From NCBI GenBank assembly GCA_964637655.1, contig CAZWUZ010000054.1:1-15805 (forward strand): DNA of 15,805 nt, written 5' to 3'. Source of the stretch: CAZWUZ01 sp964637655 [NCBI: uncultured bacterium] (lineage in GTDB: Bacteria; DAOPZR01). The notes under the pieces are model-generated. The model worked only from the letters and a program-made list of their open reading frames with translations, was not told the origin of the DNA and did not search any database. Below are positions 14,305 to 15,805 of this stretch, one piece after another; the first letter of the stretch is position 1, and the number at the start of each line of letters is the position of its first letter. Made by a program: the position numbers and the translations under genes.

Positions 14305-15805
14305 ATGGATTACAACGACACTGAACTGAGGCGACCGGTGGCGCAGGCGCGAGTGCGGCACTACGGACGCTGGCTGCTGGCGCTGCTGCTGGTGGCGGGG
14401 GCGGGGTATGCGCTGCTGCGGTACACGCAGCTGCCGCCGGCGCAGGCGCGGGCGCGGGTCATCATTCTCGGCTTCGACGGGCTGGAGTCGACGCTGGTCG
14501 AAAAGTGGGCCGCAGAGGGGAAACTGCCGGAGTTCAAGCGGTTCATCGACGCGGGGCAGTTCCACCGGCTGCAGACGACGAACCCGGCACAGTCGCCCGT
14601 CTCGTGGTCCTCCTTTATCTCGGGGAGCAACCCGGGAAAGCATGGCATCTTCGATTTCCTCTCACGCGACGCGCGCACCTATATGCCTGACCTGTCATTA
14701 GTGCGGCAGGACGAAACCAACCCCGGCGAATTTGTCAGTGCGCGGCGCGGGTTCACCTTCTGGCAGGCGCTGGAAGAGGCGCGCATCCCCACGCGCATCA
14801 TCCACTGCCCCGTGACGTTTCCCCCTGAGGGGAGCAGCCATATCCTCGCGGGCATGGGCGTGCCCGACATCCGCGGCACGCAGGGGACCTTCTCTTTCTA
14901 CACAGAGGAGCAGGATGCGGGCGGGGCAACGGGCGGCACGGTGATGACGGTTGTCTTCACCGGCAGCGACGCGCGCGGCCGCATCATCGGACCGCAGGTG
15001 GAGGGCAGCAGTACCCCGGCGGAAGTGCCGTTCACCATACGGCGTAGCGGCGGAGGCATCACCCTGATACTCAACGGCGGGGAGGTGCCGCTGGCAGCGG
15101 GGACATGGAGCGGGTGGCAGCGCTTCTCCTTCCCGCTGGGGATGGGGCAGACGGTCAGCGCCATCGGACGTTTTCATCTCATCAGCGCACAGCCGCTGCG
15201 CCTCTACCTCTCCCCGCTGCAATTCGACCCGGAAGCACCCTACCAGTCAATCAGCGTGCCGGAGGAATTCAGCGCGGAACTTGCCGAGGCCATCGGCCTC
15301 TACCATACGCTCGGCATGCCCGAGGAGACGTGGGGACTCAACGAGGGGCGGCTCAGCGAGGAGGCGTTCCTCGCGCAGTGCGCGACGCTTTTAGACGAGC
15401 AGGAAGCGATGCTGGCGCGCGAACTGCGCGACTGCGACGCGGGAGTGCTCCTCTGGGTGACGATGGTCAGCGACCGCATGCAGCATATGTACTGGCGCAC
15501 CATCGACGAGCGACATCCGCTGTATACCCCGGAACTGGTGGCACGCTACGGCAACGTACTGGCAGAGATGTACGCGCGCTGTGACCGCATCATCGCGAAG
15601 GTGCGCGCGCAATTGCGGCCCGAAGACACGCTGATTATCATGTCCGACCATGGTTTCTCCTCCTTCCGCCGCGCGGCCCATGTCAACAGTTACCTGCGCG
15701 AGCGCGGGTTCCTCGTGCTCAATGATGGTGCGGATACCAGCGCGGAGTTTTTCGCGCAGGTCGACTGGAGCAGGACACGGGCGTATGCGCTCGGGCTGGG
15801 TGGTG
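14305..15805 (+). CDS. AlkP-superfamily phosphohydrolase/mutase (COG3379-like), 3' truncated by window end
   Basis: About 500 residues are visible and the frame is still open at the window end. A basic N-terminus precedes one hydrophobic helix (about 23-40), an uncleaved anchor or signal sequence that would place the enzyme outside the cytoplasmic membrane. Motifs are VIILGFDGLE (metal ligand D58), QSPVSWSSFISGSNPGKHGIFDF (candidate nucleophile S97), SDRMQHMYW (D390, H394) and IIMSDHGF (D448, H449). This pattern matches predicted AlkP-superfamily phosphohydrolases of the COG3379 type, whose substrates are mostly unknown. Residues ~190-330 form a family-type insertion with beta-rich character. 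ATG 14305 follows GGAAGGGG with about 12 nt spacing, rather long. It belongs to a different AlkP branch from the protein at 10209. It uses mostly G-ending codons (GCG, CTG, GGG), unlike the C-ending bias of the gene at the left edge. Confidence 0.85.
   Translation, partial: MDYNDTELRRPVAQARVRHYGRWLLALLLVAGAGYALLRYTQLPPAQARARVIILGFDGLESTLVEKWAAEGKLPEFKRFIDAGQFHRLQTTNPAQSPVSWSSFISGSNPGKHGIFDFLSRDARTYMPDLSLVRQDETNPGEFVSARRGFTFWQALEEARIPTRIIHCPVTFPPEGSSHILAGMGVPDIRGTQGTFSFYTEEQDAGGATGGTVMTVVFTGSDARGRIIGPQVEGSSTPAEVPFTIRRSGGGITLILNGGEVPLAAGTWSGWQRFSFPLGMGQTVSAIGRFHLISAQPLRLYLSPLQFDPEAPYQSISVPEEFSAELAEAIGLYHTLGMPEETWGLNEGRLSEEAFLAQCATLLDEQEAMLARELRDCDAGVLLWVTMVSDRMQHMYWRTIDERHPLYTPELVARYGNVLAEMYARCDRIIAKVRAQLRPEDTLIIMSDHGFSSFRRAAHVNSYLRERGFLVLNDGADTSAEFFAQVDWSRTRAYALGLGG

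Noticed and set aside
1-15805. CRISPR arrays, insertion sequences or phage genes
   Set aside because: No spaced direct repeats, transposase-like motifs or phage structural proteins were seen on either strand.

Overview
This is a GC-rich bacterial chromosomal segment with tightly packed genes. Several neighbours overlap by 4 bp (ATGA or GTGA), and the promoters that can be read are of the ordinary sigma-70 type (TTGACG-like -35, 17-bp spacer, TATNNT-like -10). The TyrRS is of bacterial type and the tRNA encodes its CCA end. The mix of B12-binding radical SAM proteins, a DUF2079-like membrane protein and a COG3379-like phosphohydrolase reminds me of PVC-group or Omnitrophota-like genomes, but the window alone does not fix the phylum.

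Layout. (1) Positions 3-1418, plus strand: the 3' part of a DUF2079-like multispan membrane protein with a large soluble C-terminus. (2) Positions 1438-5755, minus strand: three translationally coupled B12-binding-type radical SAM genes, read from 5755 leftwards. They meet the DUF2079-like gene convergently over a hairpin. (3) Positions 5756-5829: a 74-bp divergent control region with two promoters, each placed so that transcription would begin at the start codon, and four copies of TGCCGCC in alternating orientation. (4) Positions 5830-9000, plus strand: a dolichyl-phosphate-mannose-synthase-like GT2, an SDR-family nucleotide-sugar enzyme lacking the YxxxK catalytic pair, and an unrecognised multispan membrane protein that could be a GT-C transferase. 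(5) Positions 9145-11660, plus strand: a radical SAM protein with a Cys-rich C-terminus, overlapping (GTGA) a membrane-anchored alkaline-phosphatase-superfamily enzyme. (6) Positions 11739-11813: tRNA-Glu(CUC) with its own promoter. (7) Positions 11815-14168, minus strand: tyrS and, downstream and overlapping by ATGA, a DegT/DnrJ/EryC1-type sugar aminotransferase. (8) From 14305 to the window end, plus strand: a COG3379-like AlkP-superfamily phosphohydrolase, cut off by the window and sharing a back-to-back promoter region with tyrS.

Reading them together (inference): positions 1-11660 look like a surface glycan or glycolipid locus. The GT2 would make a polyprenyl-phosphate sugar, and the membrane proteins could transfer it. 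The SDR protein and possibly the aminotransferase would shape a nucleotide sugar. Up to four radical SAM enzymes would do difficult C-H or methylation chemistry on the lipid or sugar, and the AlkP-fold membrane enzyme would add or remove a phospho-group. The most distinctive points are the three-paralogue radical SAM cassette and the symmetric divergent control region that could switch both arms together. No CRISPR array, insertion sequence or phage gene was seen, and no gene-free stretch exceeds 300 bp; the longest is 9001-9144.
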